Below, in pieces: positions 33,740 through 43,388 of a stretch of DNA of 64,000 nucleotides (its first letter is position 1; every line of letters begins with the position of its first letter). Below the pieces are notes generated by a model that saw only the letters and a program-made list of their open reading frames with translations, had not been told where the DNA came from and ran no database searches. Location: NCBI RefSeq assembly GCF_001905095.1, contig NZ_LWLS01000064.1, positions 1-64,000 of the forward strand. The letters run 5' to 3'. Both the position numbers and the translations under genes were made by a program. This DNA is from Micromonospora sp. CB01531 (GTDB lineage Bacteria; Actinomycetota; Actinomycetes; Mycobacteriales; Micromonosporaceae).

Positions 33740-34777
33740 GTGATCTTCGAGCGGGTGGTGCGGCCGCGGTTGTTCCGGATCGGGGGTGGGGACGCCGAGC
33801 GGGCGCACGAGTGGACGTTGGAACGGCTGGCCTCCGTGTCGCGGCGGCCGGCCGTGCTGGCGGCGCTGCGGGCCCGCTACCTCCGGTCCGCGCCACGCAC
33901 CGTGTTCGGAGTGGACTTCCCGAACCCGGTCGGGCTGGCGGCCGGAATGGACAAGAATGGAGTCGCGTTGCCGGCCTGGCCGGCACTCGGCTTCGGCTTC
34001 GTCGAGGTCGGCACCGTCACCGCGCACGCCCAGCCGGGCAACCCCCGACCCCGGCTGTTCCGGCTGCGGGACAGCGAGGCCGTGGTCAACCGGATGGGCT
34101 TCAACAACGCCGGCGCGGCGGCCCTCGCGGCCCGGCTGGCGGCGCTGCCGCGCCCGATCGGCGTACCCCTGGGGATCTCGCTCGGGAAGTCCAAGGTGAC
34201 CCCGCTGGACGAGGCGGTCGAGGACTACCTGGCGTCCTACCGGGCGTTGCGGGAGCACGGCGACTACTTCGCGGTCAACGTGTCCTCGCCGAACACCCCC
34301 GGCCTGCGGTCCCTGCAGGACCGGTCCCACCTGGACGCGCTGCTGGCGGCGCTGGTGGGGGAGAAGCCGGTGCTGGTGAAGATCGCCCCCGACCTGACCG
34401 AGCCGGCCATCGCCGAGTTGCTGGGGGTCTGTCTCGAGCGGGGCGCGGCCGGGGTGATCGCCACCAACACCACCCTGGCCCGCGGCGGGCTCGCCCCGGC
34501 CGACCGGGCGCGGGGTGCGGAGACCGGCGGCCTGTCCGGCCGGCCACTGGCCGGGCGGGCCCGCGAGGTGGTCGCCTTCGTGCACCGGGAGACCGGCGGC
34601 CGGCTGCCGGTGATCGGGGTCGGCGGCGTCCTCGACCCGGACGACGCGACCCGGATGTTCGACGCCGGCGCGAGCCTGGTCCAGCTCTACACCGGTTTCA
34701 TCTACCGGGGTCCGGCCTTGGTCCGGTCGGTCGCTCGGGCAGCCGGGCCGGCGACGGTGCCGGCCGGCCACCGGTGA
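33740..34777 (+). CDS. pyrD: Dihydroorotate dehydrogenase (quinone), class 2
   Basis: Membrane-associated FMN enzyme that oxidises dihydroorotate with quinone. 345 residues. The N-terminal amphipathic helix region ([15 protein letters not shown]) is typical of class 2. [13 protein letters not shown], the catalytic-Ser segment [23 protein letters not shown] and [19 protein letters not shown] follow. It is co-directional with carB, bioA and pyrF. Confidence 0.95.
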   Translation: MIFERVVRPRLFRIGGGDAERAHEWTLERLASVSRRPAVLAALRARYLRSAPRTVFGVDFPNPVGLAAGMDKNGVALPAWPALGFGFVEVGTVTAHAQPGNPRPRLFRLRDSEAVVNRMGFNNAGAAALAARLAALPRPIGVPLGISLGKSKVTPLDEAVEDYLASYRALREHGDYFAVNVSSPNTPGLRSLQDRSHLDALLAALVGEKPVLVKIAPDLTEPAIAELLGVCLERGAAGVIATNTTLARGGLAPADRARGAETGGLSGRPLAGRAREVVAFVHRETGGRLPVIGVGGVLDPDDATRMFDAGASLVQLYTGFIYRGPALVRSVARAAGPATVPAGHR

Positions 34778-34851
34778 GGCGCAGGCCGGGCGGGGGAAGC
34801 TGCGCCCGGCCCGACGCGCGGCCCGGCCGCGCGGAGACGAAGGAGAGGCCG

Positions 34852-36126
34852 ATGACGCCCGAGGAGATCCTCGCCACCGACCGCAGGCACGTCTGGCACC
34901 CGTACGCGGCGCTGCCGCCGGCCAGCCCGCCCTACTTGGTGGAGAGCGCCCGGGGCGTACGGCTGCGGCTGGCCGACGGCCGGGAGCTGGTGGACGGGAT
35001 GTCGTCCTGGTGGGCGGCGATCCACGGCTACCGGCACCCGGTGCTGGACGCGGCCGTCACCGACCAACTCGGCCGGATGAGCCACGTGATGTTCGGCGGC
35101 CTCACCCACGAGCCCGCGGTACGCCTCGCGCGGACCCTGGTCGAGCTGGCCCCGGACGGCCTGGAGCACGTCTTCCTGGCCGATTCCGGCTCGGTCAGCG
35201 TGGAAGTGGCGGTGAAGATGTGCCTCCAGTACCAGCGGGCCACCGGGCGGCCGCGGCGCCGCCGGCTGGGCACCTGGCGGGGCGGCTACCACGGCGACAC
35301 GTTCCACCCGATGAGCGTCTGCGACCCGGAGGGCGGCATGCACCACCTCTGGGGGGACGTGCTGCCCCGGCAGGTCTTCGCGCCGGTGCCGCCGGGTGGC
35401 TTCGACACCCCGCCCGACCCGGCGTACGAGGCGGCCCTGGTCGACGCGGTGGAACGGCACGCCGACGAACTGGCCGCGGTGATCGTGGAGCCGGTGGTGC
35501 AGGGGGCCGGCGGGATGCGCTTCCACCACCCGCACTACCTGCGGGTGCTGCGCGAGGTGACCCGGGCGCACGGCATCCTGCTGGTCTTCGACGAGATCGC
35601 CACCGGGTTCGGCCGGACCGGGACGATGTTCGCCGCCGAGCACGCCGGGGTCGCTCCGGACGTGCTCTGCGTCGGCAAGGCGCTCACCGGCGGCTACCTC
35701 ACCCTGGCCGCCGCGCTCTGCACCCCCGAGGTGGCCCACGGCATCTCGGCCGACGGGGTGCTGGCGCACGGTCCGACGTTCATGGGCAACCCGCTCGCCT
35801 GCGCGGTCGCCAACGCCTCCCTGGGCCTGCTGGCGGCCGGGGACTGGGCCGGGCAGGTGGCGAGGATCTCCGCCGGGCTGCGGGCCGGCCTGGCCCCGCT
35901 GCGCGACGCCCCGGGCGTGGCCGACGTCCGGGTGCTCGGCGCGATCGGCGTGGTCCAGCTCGACCACGAGGTGGACATCCCCCGGGCGACCGCCGCCGCG
36001 GTGGCGCAGGGCGTGTGGCTGCGGCCGTTCCGGGACCTCGTCTACACCATGCCGCCGTACGTCACCGACGACGCGGACGTGGCGCGGATCGTGGCCGGCA
36101 TCGAGGCGGCGGTCAAGGCGGGCTGA
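34852..36126 (+). CDS. bioA: Adenosylmethionine--8-amino-7-oxononanoate aminotransferase
   Basis: PLP aminotransferase of biotin synthesis, making DAPA from KAPA. 424 residues. BioA-type motifs: RRHVWHPYA at the start, [14 protein letters not shown], the phosphate loop [22 protein letters not shown], and the PLP lysine in [12 protein letters not shown] 34852 has GAAGGAGAGG upstream. No other biotin gene is in the window and the gene sits between pyrD and pyrF. A related omega-aminotransferase is the alternative, but WWAAIHGY favours BioA. Confidence 0.9.
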   Translation: MTPEEILATDRRHVWHPYAALPPASPPYLVESARGVRLRLADGRELVDGMSSWWAAIHGYRHPVLDAAVTDQLGRMSHVMFGGLTHEPAVRLARTLVELAPDGLEHVFLADSGSVSVEVAVKMCLQYQRATGRPRRRRLGTWRGGYHGDTFHPMSVCDPEGGMHHLWGDVLPRQVFAPVPPGGFDTPPDPAYEAALVDAVERHADELAAVIVEPVVQGAGGMRFHHPHYLRVLREVTRAHGILLVFDEIATGFGRTGTMFAAEHAGVAPDVLCVGKALTGGYLTLAAALCTPEVAHGISADGVLAHGPTFMGNPLACAVANASLGLLAAGDWAGQVARISAGLRAGLAPLRDAPGVADVRVLGAIGVVQLDHEVDIPRATAAAVAQGVWLRPFRDLVYTMPPYVTDDADVARIVAGIEAAVKAG

Positions 36127-36319
36127 GCCGGCCCGCTGGCCGCGCCCCGGCGGCCCGCCAAGGACACGCGCCGGCACATCTCGGGCGGCCCTCGACGGGA
36201 CGCGTGGGCGGCCCGGCGGCGGCGCACAGCACGGACGGCCGACCCGGGGACGGGCGGCGACAGGGTGACACCGACGCACGCCGCGGCGCAATGCCGCGCG
36301 ACGGAGAGGGAGAGACGCG

Positions 36320-37156
36320 ATGGAGACCTTCGGCGCCCGCCTGTACCGGGCCGTGGCCGAGCGGGGACCGCTCTGCGTGGGTATCGACCCGCACCCCGGG
36401 CTGCTGGCCCGCTGGGGGCTGTCTGACGACGTCGCGGGCCTCGACCGGTTCAGCCGGACGGTGGTGGAGGCGATCGGTGACCGGGTCGCGGTGGTCAAGC
36501 CGCAGTCCGCCTTCTTCGAGCGTTTCGGGTCCCGCGGGATCGCCGTGCTTGAGTCAACTATCCGACAGTTGCGGGAGGCGGGCGCGCTCGTCCTCCTCGA
36601 CGTCAAGCGGGGCGACATCGGTTCCACGGTCAGCGCGTACGCCGCGGCGTACCTCGATCCATCCAGCCCGATGTATGTCGATGCGGTCACGGCGAGCCCG
36701 TACCTGGGGGTGGGGTCACTCGCGCCGATGTTCGAGCTGGCCGCCGCGCACGGTGGCGGCGTCTTCGTCCTGGCGCTCACCTCGAATCCCGAGGGCGCCG
36801 CCGTGCAGCGGGCCGTCGCGGCCGACGGGCGCACCGTGGCGCAGACCGTGATCGACGAGATTTCCCAGCTCAACCGGGGTGCCGAGCCGCTCGGCAGCCT
36901 CGGGCTGGTGGTCGGCGCGACCATCGGGGACACCGGTCACGACCTCTCCGCCGTGCACGGTCCCCTGCTCGCCCCGGGGCTCGGCGCGCAGGGTGCCACG
37001 GCCGCCGACCTGCGCACCGTGTTCGGGTCCAGCCTGCCCTCGGTGCTGCCGTCGTACTCCCGCGAGGTGCTGCACGCCGGGCCCGAGGTGGCCGCCCTGC
37101 GGGCCGCCGCCGAGCGGGTGCTGGCGGAGTGCCGGACGACCCTCGCCACCTCATGA
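36320..37156 (+). CDS. pyrF: Orotidine 5'-phosphate decarboxylase, type 2
   Basis: Last step to UMP. 278 residues, the longer mycobacterial-type form. The catalytic block is LLDVKRGDIGSTVSAYA; GIDPHPGLL is at the N-terminus, and NPEGAAVQR and LGLVVGATIGDT come later. GAGAGGGAGAGACG precedes ATG 36320. The 193-bp gap after bioA has no gene. It ends the pyr block. Confidence 0.94.
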   Translation: METFGARLYRAVAERGPLCVGIDPHPGLLARWGLSDDVAGLDRFSRTVVEAIGDRVAVVKPQSAFFERFGSRGIAVLESTIRQLREAGALVLLDVKRGDIGSTVSAYAAAYLDPSSPMYVDAVTASPYLGVGSLAPMFELAAAHGGGVFVLALTSNPEGAAVQRAVAADGRTVAQTVIDEISQLNRGAEPLGSLGLVVGATIGDTGHDLSAVHGPLLAPGLGAQGATAADLRTVFGSSLPSVLPSYSREVLHAGPEVAALRAAAERVLAECRTTLATS

Positions 37157-37202
37157 CTGACTGACGGCTCGGTCACTTTACGTTGATCTTCGCGCGCCCA
37201 CG

Positions 37203-37231
37203 TTGCCGAAAACTCCGTTGCCCGCTAGTTT
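37203..37231 (+). promoter_or_regulatory. Probable mihF promoter
   Basis: -35 TTGCCG (37203-37208), a 17-base spacer and -10 TAGTTT (37226-37231). It lies in the unusually A/T-richer stretch between pyrF and mihF, about 105 bp before the mihF start. It is the likely start of a mihF-gmk-rpoZ-coaBC transcript. Confidence 0.55.
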
Positions 37232-37335
37232 TCCCCGCGCTGGGAACCACGGACCCCTTTGGTTGCCAGCGACACCACGTTTCACAGAAGCGACGGTGCG
37301 CTCCGCCCGTCGCGCTAGGGACCTGAGGAGAACTG

Positions 37336-37653
37336 GTGCCGCTCCCGTCACTGACCCCCGAGCAGCGCGCTGCCGCGCTGGAGAAGGCCGCGGAGATCCG
37401 CAAGGCCCGTGCGAAGCTGAAGGAGGACCTCAAGCAGGGCAAGACCAGCCTCGCCACCGTCCTCGAGCAGGCCGAGTCCAACGACGTCGTCGGCAAGCTG
37501 AAGGTGTCGGCCGTCCTCCAGGCGATGCCGGGCATCGGCAAGATCCGGGCCACCCAGATCATGGAGAAGCTCAAGATCGCCGACAGCCGTCGCCTGCGCG
37601 GCCTGGGCGAGCAGCAGCGCAAGGCTCTGCTTGGAGAGTTCGCCGCCAACTGA
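37336..37653 (+). CDS. mihF: Integration host factor, actinobacterial type (mIHF)
   Basis: Nucleoid protein that binds and bends DNA, essential in mycobacteria and required for normal development in Streptomyces. 105 residues: a long N-terminal helix, then a helix-turn-helix-like domain with the DNA-backbone motif MPGIGKIRATQIMEKL. GTG 37336 has GAGGAG about 6 bases upstream. The mihF-gmk-rpoZ-coaBC-metK order is conserved in actinobacteria. Confidence 0.95.
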   Translation: MPLPSLTPEQRAAALEKAAEIRKARAKLKEDLKQGKTSLATVLEQAESNDVVGKLKVSAVLQAMPGIGKIRATQIMEKLKIADSRRLRGLGEQQRKALLGEFAAN

Positions 37654-37679
37654 ACGCCGTAGGCGTGTAGAAACAAGCG

Positions 37680-38213
37680 GTGAGCACGGATGACGAGGCG
37701 CGCCCGGCGGCTCGGCTCACTGTCCTGACCGGACCTTCGGGTGCCGGGCGGTGCAGTGTCGTCGAGCAGGTCCGGGCGCGCTTTCCGTTGGTGTGGGTGC
37801 CGGTGGTCGCCACCACCCGCCCCCCGTGCCCCGGTGAGGTGGACGGCGTCGACCGGCTCTTCCTCGACCCGGCCGGGTTCGACCGGATGATCGCCGCGGA
37901 CGAACTGCTGGAGTGGAGCCGGATCGGGCCGTACCGGCGGGGCGTGCCGCGGGAGGGTGTCCGGTCCCGGCTCGCCGAGGGCCGGCCGGTGCTGCTCCCG
38001 CTGGACCTGCCCGGTGCGCTCGCCGTCCGGGCCGCCGTGCCGGACCCGCAGCTGGTGCTCCTCGCCCCGCCCGGACACCGGCCAGACCCGGCCGTGGCCG
38101 CCGCCCTCACACACGCCGTGGCGCACGACCGGACCGAGCGTGCGGCGAACGAGCTGGTAGGCTTGCTCGGTTCTTCCTTCCTGGCTCCGGCCCAACCGCG
38201 CCCGAGCGGTTGA
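37680..38213 (+). CDS. Degenerate guanylate-kinase-like protein
   Basis: Occupies the conserved gmk position between mihF and rpoZ and keeps the fold signature: [14 protein letters not shown] at 14-27, then [38 protein letters not shown] and [11 protein letters not shown]. Key residues are altered. The Walker A Lys is Arg (R24). The GMP-binding Tyr residues of the usual G-x-x-Y-x-F and YGT-type segments are lost, and the lid between LVLLAPPG and the last helix is about 25 residues shorter than normal. It has 177 residues against about 190-210. It may be inactive, regulatory, or have changed substrate. Confidence 0.8.
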   Translation: MSTDDEARPAARLTVLTGPSGAGRCSVVEQVRARFPLVWVPVVATTRPPCPGEVDGVDRLFLDPAGFDRMIAADELLEWSRIGPYRRGVPREGVRSRLAEGRPVLLPLDLPGALAVRAAVPDPQLVLLAPPGHRPDPAVAAALTHAVAHDRTERAANELVGLLGSSFLAPAQPRPSG

Positions 38214-38259
38214 GAGGCCACCGCCTCCGGGCGGTGCATCAAGACGCAGAGGTTTATTC

Positions 38260-38526
38260 GTGGGATCCATCGCCACCAACCCCGAGGGCATCACCAACCC
38301 GCCGATCGACGAGCTCCTCGAGAAGACGACCTCGAAGTACGCGCTGGTGATCTTCGCCGCCAAGCGCGCACGCCAGGTCAACGCCTACTACAGCCAGCTC
38401 GGTGAGGGCCTGCTGGAGTACGTCGGCCCGCTCGTGGAGACCACCCCCCAGGAGAAGCCGCTCTCCATCGCCATGCGCGAGATCAACGCGGGCCTGCTCA
38501 CCGCCGAGCCGACCGACCAGCCGTAG
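38260..38526 (+). CDS. rpoZ: RNA polymerase omega subunit
   Basis: Assembly factor for the beta' subunit. 88 residues, normal for actinobacteria. Signature: [32 protein letters not shown], then [19 protein letters not shown] 38260 begins the conserved [15 protein letters not shown]. It lies 46 bp after the gmk-like gene and 15 bp before coaBC. Confidence 0.96.
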   Translation: MGSIATNPEGITNPPIDELLEKTTSKYALVIFAAKRARQVNAYYSQLGEGLLEYVGPLVETTPQEKPLSIAMREINAGLLTAEPTDQP

Positions 38527-38541
38527 CACCCGCCCGCGTCG

Positions 38542-39750
38542 ATGTCCGCCGAGATCGTCCTCGGGGTCGGCGGCGGCATCGCCGCCTACAAGGCGTGTGA
38601 GCTGCTCCGGCTCTTCACCGAGTCGGGTCACCGGGTCCGCGTCGTGCCGACCGCGTCGGCGCTCCGGTTCGTCGGGGCGCCGACCTGGGCCGCGCTCTCC
38701 GGCCAGCCGGTCGCCGACGACGTCTGGTCGGACGTGCACGAGGTGCCGCACGTGCGCCTCGGTCAGCACGCCGATCTGGTCGTCGTGGCTCCCGCCACCG
38801 CCGACCTGCTCGCCAAGGCCGCCCACGGGCTCGCCGACGACCTGCTCACCAACACCCTGCTGACCGCCCGCTGCCCGGTGGTGCTCGCCCCGGCCATGCA
38901 CACCGAGATGTGGGAGCACCCGGCCACCGTCGCCAACGTGGCGACCCTGCGGTCGCGGGGCGTGCGGGTGATCGAGCCGGCGGTCGGCCGGCTGACCGGC
39001 AAGGACACCGGCAAGGGCCGGCTGCCCGACCCGGCGGAGATCTTCGCGGTCGCCCGGCGGGCCCTCGCCCGGGGCGTCGCCGCCCCGGCCGACCTGGCCG
39101 GCCGGCACGTGGTGGTCACCGCCGGCGGCACCCGCGAGCCGCTCGACCCGGTCCGCTTCCTCGGCAACCGCTCCTCCGGCAAGCAGGGCTACGCGTTCGC
39201 CCGCGCCGCCGTCGCCCGGGGCGCCCGGGTCACCCTGGTCTCGGCCAACGTCACGCTCGCCGAGCCGGCCGGCGTGGACCTGGTCCGGGTCGGCACCACC
39301 GAGGAGCTGCGCAAGGCGACCCTCGAGGCGGCCGCGGACGCGGACGCCGTGGTGATGGCCGCCGCCCCCGCCGACTTCCGGCCGGCGACCTACGCGCCCG
39401 GAAAGATCAAGAAGGCGGACGACGGCAGCGCCCCCACCATCGAGCTGGTCACCAACCCCGACATCGCGGCGGAGCTGGGCCGGCGTCGCCGGCCGGAGCA
39501 GGTGCTGGTCGTCTTCGCCGCCGAGACCGGCGACGCCGAGGCGAACGGCCGGGCCAAGCTCGCCCGCAAGCGGGCCGACCTGATCGTCATCAACGAGGTG
39601 GGCGTGGACAAGGTCTTCGGCGCCGAGACCAACGCCGCCACGGTGATCGGGGCGGACGGTGCGGTGCACCGACTGCCCGAGCAGCCCAAGGAGGACCTGG
39701 CCGACGCGGTCTGGGAGCTCGTGGTCGCCCGGCTGATTGAGCAATCCTGA
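38542..39750 (+). CDS. coaBC: Bifunctional phosphopantothenoylcysteine decarboxylase/synthetase
   Basis: Two steps of coenzyme A synthesis. 402 residues. The N-terminal CoaC flavodoxin-like domain has GVGGGIAAYKA, APATADLLAKAAHG and PAMHTEMW. The C-terminal CoaB domain has TAGGTREPLDPVRFLGNRSSGKQG and the KIKK loop. It follows rpoZ closely and is the last gene before the metK promoter region. A small CCAGGG/CCCTGG hairpin lies at 39770-39785. Confidence 0.96.
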   Translation: MSAEIVLGVGGGIAAYKACELLRLFTESGHRVRVVPTASALRFVGAPTWAALSGQPVADDVWSDVHEVPHVRLGQHADLVVVAPATADLLAKAAHGLADDLLTNTLLTARCPVVLAPAMHTEMWEHPATVANVATLRSRGVRVIEPAVGRLTGKDTGKGRLPDPAEIFAVARRALARGVAAPADLAGRHVVVTAGGTREPLDPVRFLGNRSSGKQGYAFARAAVARGARVTLVSANVTLAEPAGVDLVRVGTTEELRKATLEAAADADAVVMAAAPADFRPATYAPGKIKKADDGSAPTIELVTNPDIAAELGRRRRPEQVLVVFAAETGDAEANGRAKLARKRADLIVINEVGVDKVFGAETNAATVIGADGAVHRLPEQPKEDLADAVWELVVARLIEQS

Positions 39751-39850
39751 CGGTTGGTCACCGCGCATTCCAGGGGTCACCCTGGGAGACAGGTGACTAA
39801 ACTGCCGCCGAGCGACCTTTTCAAAGAGTTTTCACATGCTTAGGAGTGCC

Positions 39851-41041
39851 GTGACACGTCTCTTCACGTCCGAATCGGTCACGGAAGGCCACCCGGACAA
39901 GATCGCCGACCAGATCAGTGACGGCATTCTCGACGCGCTGCTCACCCAGGACCCGCACAGCCGGGTCGCGGTCGAGACCCTGATCACCACGGGCCAGGTC
40001 CACGTCGCCGGCGAGGTGACCACCAAGGCGTACGCGGACATCCCGACCATCGTCCGGGACACCATCCTGGAGATCGGGTACGACTCGTCGAAGAAGGGCT
40101 TCGACGGCGCCTCCTGCGGTGTCAGCGTCTCCATCGGCGCCCAGTCGCCGGACATCGCGCAGGGCGTGGACAACGCGTTCGAGCTGCGTACCGGCTCGTC
40201 GGAGAGCGCGCTCGACGCGCAGGGCGCCGGCGACCAGGGCATGATGTTCGGCTTCGCCTGCTCGGAGACGCCCGAGCTGATGCCGCTGCCGATCGCGCTC
40301 GCCCACCGGCTGGCCCGCCGCCTCGCCACGGTGCGCAAGGACGGCACGATCCCGTACCTGCGACCGGACGGCAAGACCCAGGTGACCATCGAGTACGACG
40401 GGCTGCGCCCGGTCCGGCTCGACACCGTCGTGGTCTCCAGCCAGCACGCGGCCGACATCTCACTCGACTCGCTGCTCACCCCGGACATCCGGGACCACGT
40501 GATCACTCCCGAGCTGGAGGGCCTCGGTCTCGACATCGACGGCTACCGGCTGCTGGTCAACCCGACCGGGCGCTTCGAGATCGGCGGCCCGATGGGTGAC
40601 GCCGGCCTCACCGGCCGCAAGATCATTGTCGACACGTACGGCGGCTACGCCCGGCACGGTGGTGGCGCCTTCTCCGGCAAGGACCCGTCCAAGGTGGACC
40701 GCTCGGCCGCGTACGCGATGCGCTGGGTGGCCAAGAACGTGGTCGCCGCCGGCCTCGCCGAGCGCTGCGAGGCGCAGGTCGCGTACGCGATCGGCAAGGC
40801 CCACCCGGTCAGCCTCTTCATCGAGACCTTCGGCACCGAGACCGTGCCGGTCGCCTCGATCGAGAAGGCCGTCGCCGAGGTGTTCGACCTGCGTCCGGCC
40901 GCGATCATCCGGGACCTCAACCTGCTCCGCCCGATCTACCAGCAGACCGCCGCGTACGGCCACTTCGGCCGGGAGCTGCCGGACCTGACCTGGGAGAGCA
41001 CCGACCGGGCCGCCGACCTCAAGTCGGCTGCGGGAGCCTGA
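39851..41041 (+). CDS. metK: S-adenosylmethionine synthetase
   Basis: Makes SAM from methionine and ATP. 396 residues. Motifs: [32 protein letters not shown], and the P-loop-like [22 protein letters not shown] 39851 is chosen because AGGAG (39842-39846) lies 4 bases upstream; an ATG at 39836 has no such site. Upstream DNA shows no SAM-riboswitch sequence. A perfect hairpin follows the stop. Confidence 0.97.
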   Translation: MTRLFTSESVTEGHPDKIADQISDGILDALLTQDPHSRVAVETLITTGQVHVAGEVTTKAYADIPTIVRDTILEIGYDSSKKGFDGASCGVSVSIGAQSPDIAQGVDNAFELRTGSSESALDAQGAGDQGMMFGFACSETPELMPLPIALAHRLARRLATVRKDGTIPYLRPDGKTQVTIEYDGLRPVRLDTVVVSSQHAADISLDSLLTPDIRDHVITPELEGLGLDIDGYRLLVNPTGRFEIGGPMGDAGLTGRKIIVDTYGGYARHGGGAFSGKDPSKVDRSAAYAMRWVAKNVVAAGLAERCEAQVAYAIGKAHPVSLFIETFGTETVPVASIEKAVAEVFDLRPAAIIRDLNLLRPIYQQTAAYGHFGRELPDLTWESTDRAADLKSAAGA

Positions 41042-41055
41042 CCGCGACCAGGCGC

Positions 41056-41091
41056 AGCGACCGGCGACCCGCCGACGGGTCGCCGGTCGCT
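41056..41091 (+). terminator. Terminator hairpin after metK
   Basis: Perfect 15-bp inverted repeat, AGCGACCGGCGACCC (41056-41070) with GGGTCGCCGGTCGCT (41077-41091), loop of 6. It begins 15 bp after the metK stop and ends 10 bp before the priA GTG, so priA probably depends on readthrough or its own promoter. Confidence 0.8.
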
Positions 41092-41100
41092 CGCGTCTGC

Positions 41101-43029
41101 GTGGACCTGCCCCTGGCCCATCTCGACCGGCCGTTCGACTACCTGGTCCCCGCCGAGCTGGACACCCAGGCGCGGCCGGGGGTGCGGGTAAAGGTGCGCT
41201 TCGCCGGCCAGCTCGTCGACGGCTGGCTGCTGGACCGGGTGGCGGAGTCCGACCACCCCCGGCTGGCGTACCTGGAGAAGGTGGTCTCGCCGGTGCCGGT
41301 GCTGGCACCGGAGGTCGCCCGGCTGGCCCGCGCGGTCGCCGACCGGTACGCCGGCAGCCTCGCCGACGTGCTCCGGCTCGCCGTGCCGCCCCGGCACGCC
41401 CGGGTCGAGAAGGAGGTCACCGCAAGCGCGCCGCCCGGCGACGCCGGACACCCGGCCGGCGGCGACCGGACCAGCGTGGACCCGCGCGGGTGGCGGGACT
41501 ACCCGGCCGGGCCGGCCTTCCTGCGGGCGCTCACCGACGGGCGGGCGCCGCGCGCGGTCTGGTCCGCGCTGCCCGGGGAGGACTGGGCGGCCCGGTACGC
41601 GGACGCGGTCGCCGCCACCGTGGCCGGTGGCCGGGGCGCGCTGGTCGTGGTGGCCGACGCCCGGGACCAGGACCGCCTCGACGCCGCCCTGACCGGCACC
41701 CTCGGGCCGGGCCGGCACGTCTGTCTCTCCGCCGCGCTCGGCCCGGCCCGGCGCTACCGGGCCTTCCTCGCCGCCCTGCGGGGCGACGTGCCCGTGGTGA
41801 TCGGCACCCGGGCGGCGATGTTCGCCCCGGCCGGCCGGCTCGGCCTCGTGGCGATCTGGGACGACGGCGACGACCTGCACGCCGAGCCCCGGGCGCCGTA
41901 CCCGCACGCCCGGGAGGTGCTGCTCACCCGGGCCCAGTTCGGCGCGGCGGCGGCGCTGGTCGGCGGGTACGCGCGCACCGCGGAGGCGCAGCAGCTGGTG
42001 GAGACCGGCTGGGCCCGTGAGGTGGTCGCCGACCGGGCGACCGTACGCGCCCGGGTGCCGGCGATCGCGCCGACCGGGGACGACCCGCAGCTGGCCCGGG
42101 ACCCCGGCGCGGCCTCCGCCCGGCTGCCCAGCCTGGCCTGGACCACCGCCCGGGACGCGCTCCGCGCCGACCTGCCGGTGCTGGTCCAGGTGCCCCGCCG
42201 GGGCTACCTGCCCTCGGTCGCCTGTGCCGACTGCCGGACGCCGGCCCGCTGCCCGCACTGCGCCGGGCCGCTCGCGTTGCCGGCCGCCGACGGGCTGCCC
42301 GCCTGCCGCTGGTGCGGCCGGGTCGCCGCCGCGTACGCCTGCCCGGAGTGCGGTGGACGGCGGCTGCGCGCCGCGGTCACCGGCGCCCGGCGGACCGCCG
42401 AGGAGCTGGGGCGCGCCTTCCCGGGGGTGCCGGTCCGCACCTCCGGGCGGGAGGAGGTGCTGAGCACGGTGCCGGGCGGGGCGGGCCTGGTGGTCGCCAC
42501 GCCGGGCGCGGAGCCGGCCGCCGAGGGTGGCTACGGGGCGGTGCTGCTGCTCGACTCGTGGGCGCTGCTCACCCGGGCCGACCTGCGGGCCGGGGAGGAG
42601 GCGCTGCGCCGCTGGCTGGCCGCGGCCGCGCTGGCCCGCCCGGGCGCGACCGGCGGCCGGGTGGTGGTGGTCGCTGACGGCGCCCTCGCCCCGGTGCAGG
42701 CCCTGCTGCGCTGGGACGCGGCCTGGTTCGCCGTCCGGGAACTGGCCGAGCGCCGTGAGCTGGGTTTCCCCCCGGCGGTGCGGATGGCCAGCGTCACCGG
42801 TGTGGCGGACGCGGTGGCGGACCTGCTCGCCGGAGCCCGGCTGCCGGACGGCGCGGAGGTGCTCGGTCCGGTCCCCGCCGACGAGGGGCGGGAGCGGATG
42901 CTGGTCCGGGTGCCCCGGGCCCGGGCGGCCGCGCTCGCCGAGGCGCTGCACGCGGCGGCCGGACAACGCAGCGCCCGCAAGGCCGCCGACCCGGTCCGCC
43001 TCCAGGTCGACCCCCTCAGCCTCTTCTGA
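41101..43029 (+). CDS. priA: Primosomal protein PriA homologue (helicase motifs degenerate)
   Basis: Replication-restart protein. 642 residues. The N-terminal DNA-binding domain starts DLPLAHLDRPFDYLVPAEL. The zinc region keeps paired cysteines (CADC, CPHC, CRWC, CPEC). The ATP-binding region has lost the Walker A GSGKT: the segment around ALVVVADARDQDRL has only the shape of a helicase core. Actinobacterial PriA proteins are known for this loss, so the protein is probably structural rather than a helicase. GTG 41101 is the first usable start after the metK terminator. Confidence 0.9.
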   Translation: MDLPLAHLDRPFDYLVPAELDTQARPGVRVKVRFAGQLVDGWLLDRVAESDHPRLAYLEKVVSPVPVLAPEVARLARAVADRYAGSLADVLRLAVPPRHARVEKEVTASAPPGDAGHPAGGDRTSVDPRGWRDYPAGPAFLRALTDGRAPRAVWSALPGEDWAARYADAVAATVAGGRGALVVVADARDQDRLDAALTGTLGPGRHVCLSAALGPARRYRAFLAALRGDVPVVIGTRAAMFAPAGRLGLVAIWDDGDDLHAEPRAPYPHAREVLLTRAQFGAAAALVGGYARTAEAQQLVETGWAREVVADRATVRARVPAIAPTGDDPQLARDPGAASARLPSLAWTTARDALRADLPVLVQVPRRGYLPSVACADCRTPARCPHCAGPLALPAADGLPACRWCGRVAAAYACPECGGRRLRAAVTGARRTAEELGRAFPGVPVRTSGREEVLSTVPGGAGLVVATPGAEPAAEGGYGAVLLLDSWALLTRADLRAGEEALRRWLAAAALARPGATGGRVVVVADGALAPVQALLRWDAAWFAVRELAERRELGFPPAVRMASVTGVADAVADLLAGARLPDGAEVLGPVPADEGRERMLVRVPRARAAALAEALHAAAGQRSARKAADPVRLQVDPLSLF

Positions 43030-43388
43030 TCACCCCGCACCCCGCCTCCCACCGCCCCGCGCGCCGCCGGCCGCGCCGCTCGCCACGAGGCAGACCGAGG
43101 CACGCCTCCAGGGGGAAGCGTGGCCGTCCGGCGTCGGATGGCCACGCTTTCCGGGAATCTTCGGGTGTTTCGGCAGGTCCGGGAAGGCGTGCCGCACACC
43201 TCGTCCGGCAAATGGGTAGAGACTGCGTGATAGCATCGCCCGTCATGCCCAGGGGCGCGACGCAGGCGGGAGCGCGTTGACGACGGAGCCAGGTCGCGGC
43301 GCGGCGTCAGGCGTGCCGAGCTTGGGGTTGTCGGGGGCGACGCCAAATCGATGATGTCAATCAGCCGGTGAGCAGGGGTGGACCAGTC
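43030..43388 (+). other. 359-bp intergenic region after priA
   Basis: No supported gene. It contains the priA terminator hairpin, then a possible -10 (TAGCAT at 43231-43236, within TGATAGCATC) about 150 bp before the next gene without a recognisable -35. Confidence 0.5.
43114..43151 (+). terminator. Terminator hairpin after priA
   Basis: Stem of about 15 bp, AAGCGTGGCCGTCCG (43116-43130) with CGGATGGCCACGCTT (43135-43149), one G-U pair, GCGT loop, followed by a short T run. Confidence 0.75.

Noticed and set aside
39751-39850. Possible SAM riboswitch upstream of metK
   Set aside because: Only 100 bp are available and none of the SAM-I, SAM-II or SAM-IV conserved blocks are present; only a 6-bp hairpin at 39770-39785 is seen.
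43368-43388. Upstream GTG start for the kinase/ParB-like gene
   Set aside because: It would add only seven residues before the first beta strand and has a poorer upstream site than GTG 43389.
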